Of a stretch of DNA of 64,000 nucleotides, positions 35,600-46,536 are shown piece after piece. The notes below the pieces were generated by a model, which did not search any database, was not told the DNA's origin, and saw nothing but the letters and a program-made list of their open reading frames with translations. Position 1 is the stretch's first letter. Each line of letters begins with the position of its first letter. Origin of the DNA: Polytrichum commune (Eukaryota > Streptophyta > Polytrichopsida > Polytrichales > Polytrichaceae); the NCBI GenBank assembly GCA_950295325.1, contig OX485803.1, positions 29,627,554 to 29,691,553 of the forward strand, read 5' to 3'. The position numbers and the translations under genes are program-made.

Positions 35600-36680
35600 G
35601 TTCACATTTACTAATGCTTGCTTCGTTTTTGGATGTCTTTTGTTGTTGTGATTGTTGTTGTTGTTGTTCTTGCCCATAGTCTGCCCCCATATGCGACGCC
35701 CCTGTGGTCGACGGCCCTTCCCGTCCCCTCTCGCCCCCTGCCTCCCCTTCCTGCGACGTCACGGACTTCCAAATGCCATCCCTCTACCAGTTCTCGGCGG
35801 TGGACGCGGCCTTGGCCGTGGATTACTCCCGCGACATCGGCATCGACGACGGCGTCGTCAACAGCCCGCCCCCCGCACTTGTCGCCCGCGCCTACGCCCC
35901 GTCGCCCTCCCCCCTCTCCAAGGAGAAACGGACGCTCGTTCGTTTGGGGCACCTCTCGCCCTCTAAGGACGACGCCGTCGCTCGTCGCGGGCCGAGCCGG
36001 CGTCTCCGCATGGAAGGCCCCCGTTGCCACACCTCCCCCGCCGACTCCGTTCCTCCCCGCGCAACGTCCTCTGCCATCGTGAGCCCCCCACGCCTCGACT
36101 CCCCCCCGCCACTCACCAATACAATAGTTCCATCGGCTCTGGATGCTCCCGTCGACGCCCCCCTCGTTCCCACCGTTCCCCGCATGGACGTCCCCAAAGC
36201 CAAGGTGCCTCCTCAACCCTAAACCCCTTTCCCGCTTTTGCTTCCCTTGTCTTCCGTTTGCGTGCCGTTCTCTTTACGAGCGCCCATCCCAAACCGCCCT
36301 CATTATTTTCCCCACTCCATTCCTATTCTTATCTTCCTATGACGTTGTTTTGCAGGTGGTTACCCGCTTGCTTGGTGCCCGGCCCTCCTCCACGTCCTCC
36401 TTGGATAGGCACGCCCTCAAGGCCGCATCTTCCGAGTCCGATCGTTGTCTGGCCCTCTGGAGAAGCGCAAGACGTTCCCTTTCGCAAACACCCTCGCATT
36501 CTACTTATAATACCACCTCTTACAATTCGGGAGCGCGTCCTGAAACATGCAAGAACGACACATATTCCTGTCCAGGCAACACACAAGGATACAGTCGTGG
36601 GCCTGAGATTTTTAGAGCCATGGAGGCCGCCAAAAAAAAGGGCTTAGCCGCCAAAAAAAATAGTGGGTCGGACTAGTGTG
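35600..36680 (+). CDS. open frames after the phosphatase exon, uncertain gene
   Basis: A frame at 35704-36222 (172 codons) is Pro/Ser/Ala-rich, follows an acceptor-like TGCCCATAG, and includes VTDFQMPSLYQFSAVDAALAVDYSRD, which has ordinary protein character. A second frame ends at 36674 after an acceptor-like TTTTGCAG at 36347-36354. No domain is recognised. These may be further exons of the cargo gene after alternative splicing, or a second small gene. A weak palindrome relic lies at 35926-35945. GC content is high, so open frames arise easily here. Confidence 0.3.
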
Positions 36681-37041
36681 ACGTCTAGAAGCGTACTAGT
36701 GGGACGGACTCCCTAAATGGGCTTAGGTGTAGAACATATTTAAGTGCTTACTTTCTATGCTATTCCAAGTTACTCAAGACATTGATGGTATTTCCATTAT
36801 AATTGTATTTCAATCCCAATTAATTCATTCAACTTCCATTCATTCTTCGCACCTTCCCTTCCATTCATAACGAGTTGTGATTTCATACGCAACTATTTTC
36901 ATGTATGCCTCACATTTTTGTTCACTTCCATGCCTTTATGTATAATAATAGTAGCATACCATTATACATATGGGATTTTTAGTCGTCATTACTGGTCCAA
37001 TTTTGAAAGGTGCATCCTTATATAGTCTCATAATCAACAAA

Positions 37042-37154
37042 AAGTCTCCAAATACCGAATATAGTGTTCCTAGTGGGTACATTTTAGGTCGACTCAACCT
37101 AAACTGTATTTTCCCAAAATCATGGAATTTTCCCAAAATTTCGAATATGGTGTT
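37042..37154 (-). repeat. right terminal inverted repeat of the DNA transposon
   Basis: It ends GAATATGGTGTT at 37154, the inverse of the left tip, and includes the matching inner motif CGAATATAGTGTT (37058-37070). ACCT follows at 37155. The repeat forms the first codons of an apparent long open frame starting at 36970; those codons are transposon DNA, not copia gag. Confidence 0.88.
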
Positions 37155-37158
37155 ACCT

Positions 37159-40100
37159 AGATATTTCCCACCTAAGCAAGAGCAGGCTAGACCAACCTCG
37201 GGAAATTGTCACAAGTGTGGACGGAAAGGGCATTTTGCAAAGGATTGCAGGGCATCACAATACATTGTAGATATGTTCAAGGAATTGCAAGAGCTACGTA
37301 ATAAATCTAGACAGAACTACAACTTTGAGCCCTCGGACATGCCTGATCTTGATTTTGATGTGGAAAATTTCATGGCCATCCGGGAAGGAGGCACGTCAAC
37401 CCAAGACGTTGCCCTCCTGGATAGCGCATCAACTCACACAATCTTAACTAAGGCACAATTCTTCCACTTCCAAAGTGAGAAGTCCTGGTCCACCTATAAG
37501 ATACTTACAATGGCCGGAAGCCGGACGCTAAGGTTCCGGGAGGGCCGGGCAACAATTATCTTGCCCGGGGGATTTCCCCTCGATTGCCCGAAGGCAATGT
37601 ACGCCCCAGACGCCCCGAGGAGCCTGATCATCTACCGGGATCTGAGGGCGAGGAATATCCACCTCTGCACAGCGATGCAGGGCGATGAAAAAGTAATCGA
37701 GCTCATGCAAGGACCCCAGGTCATTGCCACCGCTAACGCGGGCCTCGATGGACTTTACAAGGTTGTCATAAAACCCTTGGCATCTAGCCCCACCCTAGGT
37801 GAGGAAGAGGTTTGCATGGCCGCGTGGGAGAGAGGTCCCACGTCGGAGCGCAACTTGGCGCAGGGGGTGTTTGTAGACACTAAAGCCGCCAAGCCATACA
37901 TTTGGCATTCTAGACTAGGGCATCCAAGAATGACAGTATTCCGGAGGATGATCCCATTGACCCAAGGTCATACTCTCACAACGGACGACGCCAGGAAAAC
38001 GCAAGAATGCGTGGCCTGCATCCAGGGAGAACTAATCCGGAGACCGTCACATTGGACACTACCTACAGAATTACCTCCACCACTGTTCAGGATACACGGG
38101 GATATATGTGGCCCGATAAGCCCACCTTCGGGAATATTTCGCTACTATTTCGTACTCGTTGACGCATCGGGAAGCCATCTCGAGGTCGCACTACTCTCGA
38201 CCCGGAACTTAGCCTTCCCAAAACTTCTATCCATCCTCATTAGGTACAAAAACCACTTTCCCGATAACCCGATCAAGCACCTAAGGATGGACAATGCCCA
38301 GAAATTCTGATCCCACGCGTTGAGGATTACTGCAATGCATCCGGGATTAACCTTACGTATTCAGTACCCTATGAACATTCACAAAATGGCCTCGCAGAGG
38401 CATTTGTGAAGAAGATCCAACTCGTAGCGAGGCCTTTGTTGCTTCATTCCCGATTACCACCTAATATGTGGGGCCACGCGGTCTTATACGCCGCGGCCCT
38501 CCTCAAACTACGACCCACCCTCCTCAATACCCAAACACCTTACGAACTCCTATTCGAGAGGCCACTGTATGTGGCCCATATTCGAACCTTCGGTTGTCAA
38601 GTTTGGGTCCCTCCCGGACCCAAAACGGCACAAAATAGGACCACAAAGACACAAGGGGATCTACGTCGGTTACGATTCATCCTCGATCATCCGTTACCTC
38701 GAACCTGCAACCGGGAATTTGCTTAAGGCTAGATTTGCTAATTGCAAGTTCCTAGAGCACGTATTCCCATCACTACCTTCAACCAAACCTAACTCACCTT
38801 TAAACTTCGGTGCACCGGAGATACTTACCATGAATCCCGACCCACCTACATCCTTAATCAACACCAAAACATCCAAACTCCTTAACCTCAAGGCCTTAGC
38901 CGAGAATGTCCCGGACGGATTCTCAACCGAGGAAAGGGCTATTCAAAATGCCATCCCTGGTACCGGGAACATCCTACCTAAAAAACGCCCACCTACCAAA
39001 ACACCTACAAAACGGACACCCAAACAACCCAAGGTTCATTTTACTACCGAGTCCTTAGACTCGAGTTCTGAAACCGACCCAACCACATTAGAACAAGCCA
39101 AGAAGACGAAAGATTGGCCACAATGGCAAACAACATTAGAGGCCGAGTATACCTCCCTCCGGAAACACAATGTGTTCTCGGACATTACGGACGACCTTGA
39201 AAAACCACCAATTGGCCACAAGCTCATCTTTACTCGCAAGCTAGACTCGCAAGGTCGAATACTAAGGTACAAGGTAAGACTAGTAGCCCAAAGCTTTACT
39301 CAAAGACCCGGAGTTGATTTTGACCAAACCTACTCACCTGTGATGGATTGTGTCTCATTCAGATACATACTTGCCTTGACAGTCCATCTTGCTCTAAAAA
39401 TCTACCTACTGGATGTGGTAACTGTGTACCTTCACGGTACCTTGGATTCAATCCTACATATTAATCCTCCACCTGGATTCCTAGAATCCGTGCCTAAGCC
39501 AAAACCGGGACGGTTTGTAGGCTTGAGGATATGTAAGGCCTTGTATGGCCTCAAGCAGTCAGGCGGAGCCTAGTACCACCATCTCTGCCACTTTCTCATA
39601 TCACAAAGGTTTTATACACAACCCCACCTTACCTTGTATTTTTACTTATTGCACCAAGGATGGTTTTGTGATCATAGCCACATATGTAGATGATTTGAAC
39701 ATCATCGGGACATCCGAGATGTGCAAATTCGCCCAAGACATTTTAACCAGCAAGTTCGGCATGAAATGTCTTGGCCCTATTACATTCTGCTTGGGACTCC
39801 AAGTCCACCATATGCAGGGTGACATATTCTTGCACCAACAAGCCTACGTACAGAAGGTACTAAAGATGTTTCAGATGGAGGACGCCAATCCATTGGCTAC
39901 GCCAATGATTGGCAGGAGCAAGACGAACGAAAACCCGTACCAACCTTGTGAGGAAGAGGAGGAGGTGATAGATAAACAAAAGTACCTCACCGCAGTTGGT
40001 TCATTTACCTACCTCACGACCCACACCAGGCCCGACATCGTATTCGTCACAAGCATCTTGGCTAGGCATAGCCAAAATCCCACGATGCGGCACTGAAATG

Positions 40101-40455
40101 GAGTCAAACATCTCCTAAGGTATTTACGAGGTACATCCGACCTCGGATTATAAGGCAACAATGCAAAATCCAGGAGGAGAAGAAACCAATGATCATCTTC
40201 GAAGACAATGCCGCTTGCATACAACAAATGTCTTCGGGCTTCATCAAAGCCGACCGGATTAAACACATTAGTCCCCATATCTTTAATTTCTCTCAAGACT
40301 CGATAAGTAAAGGTCAATTAGAGATCCAAAAGGTAGAATCGGAACATAATGTAGCCAATATGCTTACCAAAGTTCTCTCGGTATATAAGCATAAGAAGTT
40401 GTTACATGCCGCTGGGATGAGGTCACTCCAAGACTTAGACTTGCCTAAAGATTAA
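37159..40455 (+). pseudogene. copia gag end and pol: zinc knuckle, protease, integrase, RT, RNase H
   Basis: The reading begins RYFPPKQEQ, then the CCHC knuckle CHKCGRKGHFAKDC. The protease is next (ALLDSASTHTIL, with DSAS where DSGA is usual). The integrase has WHSRLGHP and the zinc pair CVAC, then core segments HGDICGP and LRMDNAQKF. A frameshift near 38308 leads to the rest of integrase. The RT starts in the frame at 38569 and includes DVVTVYLHG, KALYGLKQS and, after another frameshift near 39570, YVDDLNIIG. RNase H ends with EDNAACIQQM and DRIKHISPH before a stop at 40453-40455. An extra stop lies at 40094. Confidence 0.93.
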
Positions 40456-40541
40456 CATTTTTTTCTTCCTTTAGGTTTTGTCCCGAACCGGGTTTTACTT
40501 GAGAAATTTTTTAATGAGGTTAACCTTAGGTTGAGGAGGAG

Positions 40542-40923
40542 TGTTAAGATAATGGATAAGCACCTAGGCAACCTTGGTTAACCGCCACCTAGGCTGGAAT
40601 CTAATTAGCTTTAATTAGACCCACATGGTAACTAATCCAGGTTTAGCATAGAGCCGCCGCCGTGCGGGCCCAATGAATCCCACTTAATCTAAAGGCTGAC
40701 AGAGTAATTAATACCTCGGGTTGCGGGCCAACAGCCCGGGCTTCGGCCTAAGTATTAACCCAAGTCTCGAGGCACTAGTTACAGGACCAATAAAATAAAG
40801 GCAGCTAGACCCTGGACCTAAGAGTCCAAAGATGTATATAAGCCGGGGGTTTGCCCCACTAATCAAGCTTTTTATTCTCACTATTATGCTGTCCATTTAT
40901 TCATTGGTCCCTCTTTTACAACA
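40542..40923 (+). repeat. 3' LTR of the copia element
   Basis: This 382-base LTR runs from TGTTAAGATA to TTTTACAACA. A polypurine tract at 40531-40541 precedes it and the target duplication GTCTG follows. It has more T and A than the 5' LTR at the differing sites, as expected from decay of methylated cytosines. Confidence 0.93.
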
Positions 40924-41421
40924 GTCTGAAGTTGCTGGGGGTTTCTAGGCCTAGCAGCTAAAGGAAAATGTCTACTTGGCCCCAACTCTTGGTAGAGAGA
41001 CAAGAGGTTTCTTGACGGTGGGGTAGGGGCCCCGCCTAGAGTCCTAGAGGCTTATATGGGTGAGGTGGTGTGGCCTCACCCACCCGAGGCCGAACGGCAC
41101 GGCCTCCATGGGCTTTGGCCCATTGTGAGGCCATAGTTGCCTAGTATGTTTCGGGTTGTTGTAGTGTTGCTCCGGCAATGCGATGATCAACATAGGAGTG
41201 GATTTCCATGGATGGAAGTCCACATCGAAGAAACGAGTTACGGATTAAAGAGTGAGTTCCGAAAGCAAAGTAGGAGGGTTGGTTCCCTCCTATGAACTAT
41301 AAGATCCAGGGTAGGAGGAGCTAACCATTAGCATGGCGGAATGCGAAGGGTTAGCGCTCGTAATCTTTGCTATAAACAAAAATTGGCAAGATTATTAAGG
41401 GGGCTAGCAAGGGTTGCGACA

Positions 41422-41927
41422 TCAAAAGCACCGAGGAACTTCCTCCCTTGATTTGTCAATACATTAGTTGGTGTTCCGAAACGTGCCAACACACGATCCA
41501 AAAAAGCGGCCGCGGCCAATTCTGCAGAATTTTGGGGTAGAGCAACAAACTCAATCCATTTGCTAAAATGCTCCACCATCACCGACACGTACTTTGCTCC
41601 ACGTGGTGTGACAACCACGTGGAGGTGCAATGGTCTTGCGAAGTCCAGCGACCAACGGTAACCCAATCCCATGATAGGTAAGGACTGTAACTGAGGTGAT
41701 AAGGTGTTAAAGTTAGATCTCATTCGGTCACAAACTTCACACCTCCCGACATAAGCAGCCACCTGCTGATACATGCCAATCCACCAATATTGGCCACGCA
41801 ACATTGAATGTGTCATGCATATGCCAAAATGACCAAGTTCCTCGTGCACTTGTCGCACCAAAGAGGCCTTCTGATCCGGCCTAGGGACAATACGCCTTGT
41901 CCCATCCGGCCACAATCGAAATAACAA
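41422..41927 (-). pseudogene. gypsy integrase, zinc-binding and first part of the core
   Basis: Minus-strand reading gives the zinc-binding HHCC region (HEELGHFGICMTHSMLRGQYWW, then CEVCDRM) and the catalytic core start (SLDFARPLH, where an aspartate is expected near SLD). It continues through MVEHFSKWIEFV to TNQGRKFLGAF, where the second catalytic acid would be TDQG, so N replaces D. It stops at the solo LTR X and continues at 18105. The loss of that acidic residue alone would inactivate strand transfer. Confidence 0.9.
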
Positions 41928-41940
41928 ACCGTTCTCCCAA

Positions 41941-42170
41941 TGGAACCTTGTTATTCAATGTTCAATCCTATCCCTTTTTAATGCCGAAATAAACGAAGGA
42001 AAGGTCCCCTGCTGGAGCTTATGCAATACGGGAAGATCTTCCCATATATCCGCAATAGCTTGAGGTCGATCAGTCTCATCATCATCATCATCTGAGCCCT
42101 GTATCGGAACCTCAACAGTCGCACCAAAAAATAAAGTGAAGTAAGCAACCGCATGCCAACCTAAAACCGC
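41941..42170 (-). other. gypsy spacer between RNase H and integrase
   Basis: Degraded coding sequence with stops links the RNase H end to the integrase start. It includes a GAT-repeat coding for an acidic patch near 42080. No separate gene is present. Confidence 0.4.
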
Positions 42171-42875
42171 CTATCGATCACAATCTTCATGCCACTTGGC
42201 CCCGGTTAAGTTCTCATCCGAAGGATTTGGATTACGTGAGAGTCCATCCGCATCCAGATTGGTAATCCCAGCACGGTGCACCACCTCAAAGTCATACTCC
42301 TGGAGCAATAAAACCCACCTGGCAAACTTGCCAGTAAGCATATCCGACTCCATCAGCCATTGTAAAGGTTGATGGTCAGTCACCAAAGTAAAGCGCTGAC
42401 CATAAAAATATGGCCGGAAATGGGCGATAGTCCACACTGCCGCCAAAGCTTCTCCCTCATAAGACGAATAATTGGCCTCCGCATTGTTGTTGCTTCGCGA
42501 AGCATAAGCATCAACATACTCCTGACCAACATCGTCCTTCTGAGTGAAAACTGCTCCCAAACCCAATGAACTCCAGTCCGTATGCAACAGGAAGGATTTG
42601 GAGACATCCGGACGTCGAAGCACTGGAGCCGTACCCAGAATCTGCTTCAACGTTTTGAATGTTTGTTGTTGCTCATGACCCTAGGTCCAAGGTTGGTCCT
42701 TGCTTGTGAGAATGGGGAGAGGCTTGGCGATCAAGCTAAAGTTCTTGACGAATCGTCGGTAGTGATTCGCCAAGCCCAAGAAAACACGAAGTCTCGGCAC
42801 ATCGACTGGTGTCGGGATCTTCTGCAAGGCGTTAACCTTAACTTGTTGCACCCCAAGACCTCTCGGAATTATCAT
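42171..42875 (-). pseudogene. gypsy RT end (42681-42875) and RNase H (42171-42650)
   Basis: The upper part reads RVFLGLANHYRRFVKNFS, the typical end of gypsy RT. After a frame break, the RNase H-like domain reads LLHTDWSSLGLGAVFTQ (first acidic residue in HTD), then ANYSSYEGEALAAVWTIAHFR (catalytic E region) and LVTDHQPLQWLM (third acid). It ends with DADGLSRNP, the usual domain close, and a stop at 42171. Within this segment the frame is intact. Confidence 0.9.
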
Positions 42876-42953
42876 ATGACCTAGGTATGCCAGTCAGTCA
42901 TGGAAAAACTTGCACTTGCCATGGTGCAAGCGCAATCCTCACCGTTGCAAGCG

Positions 42954-43714
42954 TTAAAAAACGGCTTGCAGGTGCCTAACATGCTCATGTGGTGTCTTGC
43001 TAAAGATGATCACATCATCAATATAACACCGAGTGAATGACAAGCCAGAGAAGACTTGGTCCATCACCCTCTGAAACTCAGCAGGTGTATTCTTCAAGCC
43101 AAATGGAAGAAACTTCCAATGGTAAAGTTGATCATTCCCATCTTGATCAACTCCCCAGAATGCGGTTTTCACCCGATCTCCCACAAGTAATGGGAGCTGG
43201 TGATAGCCGGATCTCAAGTCCAAGGTGCTAAAGACTCGAGAAAATCCAACAACATCGAACAATTCCTCCGGGATTGGCATGGGATACTCATCCAACTTGG
43301 TCTTCCGGTTAACTAGACGGTAATCCCCGCACATCCGCTTCTCCGTCCAATTGCCAAAGATGTCATTCTTCGATGGCATAACTGTAGCACAAACATACTT
43401 CCCATTGGAAAGTTCGATAAGCCTTGCTGCCAAAAGCTCTCGGCAACAAGCCTGAACGCCAATCCGCTCGGAAACATTGAGTCTATAAGGTCTTCGAAAA
43501 ACGGGATGGTCGTCCTCCAACTGAATGTGAATGGGTTTTCCTTTATAACCTTCAAGATCTTGAGGCTAAAAGCAAAACACCTACGGTACAAGCGAATAAA
43601 TGCTCGTACTTTCCATGTCTCAGCACCAGTGAGATGAGGGCCTAATTTCAATGGCCAATCATCAAATTGCGTGGTCTCCCTCTCCACCAAAGGGGAGCCA
43701 CCCGGTGCTAGCAC
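42954..43714 (-). pseudogene. gypsy reverse transcriptase
   Basis: Minus-strand reading gives HPVFRRPYRLN, then MCGDYRLVNRKT, STLDLRSGYHQL, FLPFGLKNTPAEFQRVMD and CYIDDVIIFS. The last carries the catalytic acidic pair, as YIDD rather than YVDD. Upstream, a second frame from 43714 holds WPLKLGPHLTGAETW, and the two join near 43500 after a frameshift. Past 42954 a stop interrupts before the RT end at 42875. Confidence 0.9.
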
Positions 43715-44003
43715 GGACTCTAACTGCTACCGAGAGGAGGGGGGATTAACCATGCCTCCAACCTCCGTGCTAGCAATAGAGTCCATCCCCTCTTCATCAC
43801 CACCAATATGTGATGATGAAGCCACCACCAGAGGTGAAGAAGCCAAAAGCAGTATAAACCCGTTGAGCTCGGAGCTCCTCCATCACCTGCTGCTCGAATT
43901 GAAATATTTGTTCAGCTTCTCCAACCATGACCACAATTCCCTCCTCCATGAATGTGGACCAATGTGCCCCCTGACCAGAATCCTCTGCCCCCAGAGACAA
44001 GAA

Positions 44004-45176
44004 CTAGTCACCATGATGCCGTTGCAATGTAAGGCATAAACCAACAGTCCACACCATGGTATGAAGATCCATGGTTTGGCCCAACACGAAGCATCGTTGG
44101 CCCTCATAAAGGCCAGGAGTTGCGGTGGTACCAGTGCAAAATCCCATGACACGCTCCCATTTGTCAATGAATGGTTCAGTGTGGGTTTTGGTGTGAGCAT
44201 CCCACACCATACCCGGTCCCCGATCGTGGAATACGAATGACTGTGGAAGTGTCATAAAGGTGGGAAAGACCCGCCGTGGGGCCCCCACTTTGTTGACCAA
44301 TGCCAACAGGGGTAAATCATCTCGAACAACCGGCAAAGAGGTCCGGTTTGGATCCAAGATGTCATCCACCTTCTGATCAAAAGGTGGAGGCACTACAGAA
44401 TATGCTATAGCTAAAATAGATGACGGTGCGAGGTTGGTCCAAATCCACCAAGGCCGGTTGGCATAAGAACCAATGCCCGCGGCATCCACAAAAATGGGAT
44501 CTCCAAGGTGTTGACAAACATAATGACCGTCTTCCAACACCTTGTCTCGATAGTCTCCCAACAAAGGTACATTCTCGAAGATATACCCTGGAGGGGAAGG
44601 TTGGTGGGTAAACCACCACTGCATAAGCTGGATGAGGTCCCAGAAAATGCTAGACATGGGATCCTCTAAACCTCGGCCTGCTCCAGCACGTGAGTGGCCT
44701 TGGCATGGCCATCCCGCAATCACCATATCCACCGGACCCAAGTGTCATAAGTCGGCCTCACTGATGAGTATGACATCACGAGGGAGACGTGAAAATCACC
44801 CACGAATGGCAGTCGGGTGGAACTGCTGGGGGTACAATACCATCAACTGGTGAACATGTTGACGAGCCACACGGGTGGACACTGGAGAGTTGTTCACATA
44901 GACATGTTGTCTGACCGTGAGGCCAACCTCTAATACGGCTGCTAAGCCTGTGCCGATGCCCCCAAACAGTTCCACCAAAGTGATCCCCGCGTCTGGCGGG
45001 CGCCACATAATGGGGTGTGCCAACACCGATGGGCTATCAGGTATGACCGGTGTCATTGAGGCGAGAGAATACATCGCCGGAATAGATCGGCGGAATCGCG
45101 CCATGAAGGTAGGGGATCCTTGGGATGGCGCACCAATGCACCCTTAGATGCCATATCCCGTTGATCATCTGTACTC
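44004..45176 (-). pseudogene. C5 cytosine DNA methyltransferase within the gypsy element
   Basis: The upper frame (45104-44796) contains ITLVELFGGIGTG, the SAM-binding motif I. The lower frame (44741-44004) contains MVIAGWPCQGHSRAGAGRG with the catalytic Pro-Cys-Gln of motif IV. It also has YIFENVPL (motif VI, Glu-Asn-Val) and ANRPWWIWTNLAP, matching the motif VIII region, and ends with ERVMGF, then QRCFVLGQ near motif X. The layout is DNMT3/DRM-like. Between the frames lies one frameshift and a TGA where CGA is likely, so the gene is broken. It sits between protease and RT, so it would have been made as part of the retroelement polyprotein. Methyltransferase-bearing retrotransposons are known in some algae and dinoflagellates. 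Confidence 0.85.
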
Positions 45177-45899
45177 CCTGTGAGCCCAAAATGGTGCCCA
45201 CATGTAGTGATTAACTCTTCGAAACCAATTTTAGTTTGACTTTGATGTGTTATGATTATTCACAAAACATAAAAATAGTGAAGTGTGGTTTGGATTTAAG
45301 TTTAGGCATTAGAATGTGTTGTGTAGTTATTTCAAGGTTTGATTTCAATAAGAGGATGCCTTGATTATGTGAGTAAAGGGTAAGGTGAGGCAAGGTGAGC
45401 TCCGCGGGTTAAATGCCCACTTTTGGATCCACCTTGGTAGTTTAGGAAGAAGGAAGCTTGGTGGAAGGGGATTAGTCCCTGCTTTGAAGGTGAAGGTTAA
45501 GGGATTGTGATTGGAGGTGCTAATCCTCCCACCCTATCCTCACCTCTCTCTCCCTCTCTCCCTCTTTGCTACTTAAGGTGTTCTTTCTCTCATTTGCGAC
45601 TCTCTCCATCAAACGCTCTCAAGGGAGCAAGCTCTAAAGAGCTTGAGCCATGTGTGTGTTACATTAGTTTTTAGTGAAGTTAATTAGTTAAGCTCTCTCT
45701 CTCAAGGCCTCCCAAGTGAGGGAGTTCTAGAGCTTAAATTTGCACGTAGTGATTAGGTGGTAGTTGGTTAGAATAGTGTGTTAAATTAGCTCATGACTTA
45801 GAAGCAAAAGAAAGAAAAGAAAAGAAGAATTTAGAAGACCTTGATTAGCGGATGGGAGGGGTTGTATTAAGGTTAGCGAAGACTATAAGGTTAAGGAGT

Positions 45900-46110
45900 T
45901 GATTGCTAGAAGGGACCTCGGTTGGGCTTCAGCTAAGCAGCTGACTGCTGGGAGGCACCTCGGTTGGGCTTCAGCTAAGCAGCTGACTGTTGGAAGGTTC
46001 AGCAGCTGACTGCTGGGAAGGCCTCGGCTTGGGCTTCAGCTAAGCAGCTGACTGCTGTAAGGTTAAGCAGCTGAATGCTGGAAGGTTAAGGAGCGACTGC
46101 TGGAGGGTCC
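45900..46110 (+). repeat. minisatellite private to solo LTR B
   Basis: Five or six irregular units contain CAGCTAAGCAGCTGACTGCTG, GGGCTTCAGC and GGAAGGTT words in varying order. The unit differs from those in LTRs A, C and E, although all share AGCTGCT or AGCTAAG motifs. Confidence 0.75.
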
Positions 46111-46362
46111 TCGGCTGGGTTTAAGTTATTTAGTTAGCTATAATAAGTTAGGCTACTAGGGGGGGTTGTAGTTAGGATAATCCCTTGGGGGATTGCTAGG
46201 CCATACGAGATCCTTGCAAACCATCTTGGTTTTTAGGTAGAGTTGGATTTATTAGGAAAGTAGAAGTGTGTGGGACTTTTAAATGTGTTGATGGTTACCC
46301 ATTGAGGCAAGTGTTTTTAAACACTCGTACTTTTTGGTTGGAATATATTACGTGCACAATTA

Positions 46363-46536
46363 ATGGAGACTGTGGAGGATCCTAGCAAGGACAAGATAAA
46401 GGAAGTAAAAATCAAGAAGTCTAGAGGGATCTCTTTAAGGGCATGTATGGCCAAGGCCGCAGGTTGGACCCTTGAGAAATCGAATGCCGCTACGAGCAAG
46501 GATGCTCACAATAATAAAGCAAGTGAGTTAAGATGA
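46363..46536 (+). CDS. small conserved LTR ORF, copy B (57 residues)
   Basis: METVEDPSKDKIKEV opens the frame, followed by the conserved core SRGISLRACMAKAAGWTLEK and a stop at 46534-46536. It is basic overall with a charged N-terminal part. Copies C (49372-49560) and E (53579-53764) share the core RGxSxRACxAKxxxWxLexaK, and many differences are at third codon positions (TCC/TCT/TCG, TTG/TTA, ACT/ACC, GCA/GCC). No known family is recognised. It lies in the last 300 bases of the LTR, so it would be at the 5' end of a full-length transcript. Confidence 0.5.
   Translation: METVEDPSKDKIKEVKIKKSRGISLRACMAKAAGWTLEKSNAATSKDAHNNKASELR

Larger units (their letters stand above)
21231..37154. mobile_element. 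15.9-kb DNA transposon with DUF7869-type transposase, cargo gene and about thirty dispersed palindromes
   Basis: The element is 15,924 bases, has about 113-base imperfect inverted repeats and a 4-bp target duplication, and sits in the gag of the copia element. The left part encodes a transposase on minus (24901-21718). The right part encodes a large spliced gene on plus (29872-35568), with further open frames to about 36680. Roughly thirty copies of a palindrome with arms TTTACGAACG and CGTTCGTAAA lie between 24942 and 35945. A 4-bp duplication plus a DDD-type transposase recalls the Sola superfamily; that link is my inference. Length and cargo resemble giant eukaryotic DNA elements rather than ordinary transposons. 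Confidence 0.85.
18591..40923 (+). mobile_element. Ty1/copia retrotransposon carrying a nested 15.9-kb DNA transposon
   Basis: Two LTRs of 383 and 382 bases bound the element, and a perfect 5-bp duplication GTCTG lies at 18586-18590 and 40924-40928. Gag lies at 20332-21226 and resumes at 37159; protease, integrase, RT and RNase H follow to 40455, the copia order. A polypurine tract, TTGAGGAGGAG, directly precedes the 3' LTR. Without the nested transposon the element is about 6.4 kb. Frameshifts and stops in gag and pol make it inactive. Confidence 0.95.
18111..41421. mobile_element. solo LTR X (about 973 bases) inside the gypsy integrase, itself split by a copia element
   Basis: The ends are TGTCGCGCACC at 18111 and GGTTGCGACA at 41421, a TG...CA structure with inverted tips. 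The flanking duplication is TCAAA. Excluding the copia insertion, the LTR occupies 18111-18590 and 40929-41421 (480 and 493 bases). It carries no coding domain. The left half is rich in CCCGGG-like words around 18390-18450. The right half has repeated GGAGGG stretches. It is unrelated by eye to the TGTGAG LTR family. Confidence 0.85.

Noticed and set aside
21231..37154. Reading the nested transposon as a Maverick/Polinton or an integrated virus
   Set aside because: No protein-primed polymerase B, packaging ATPase, capsid or retroviral-type integrase is seen, and the duplication is 4 bp, not 6.
36970..37158. N-terminal 60 residues of an apparent 446-codon copia frame
   Set aside because: This part is the right terminal inverted repeat of the DNA transposon read by chance; the copia sequence begins only at 37159.
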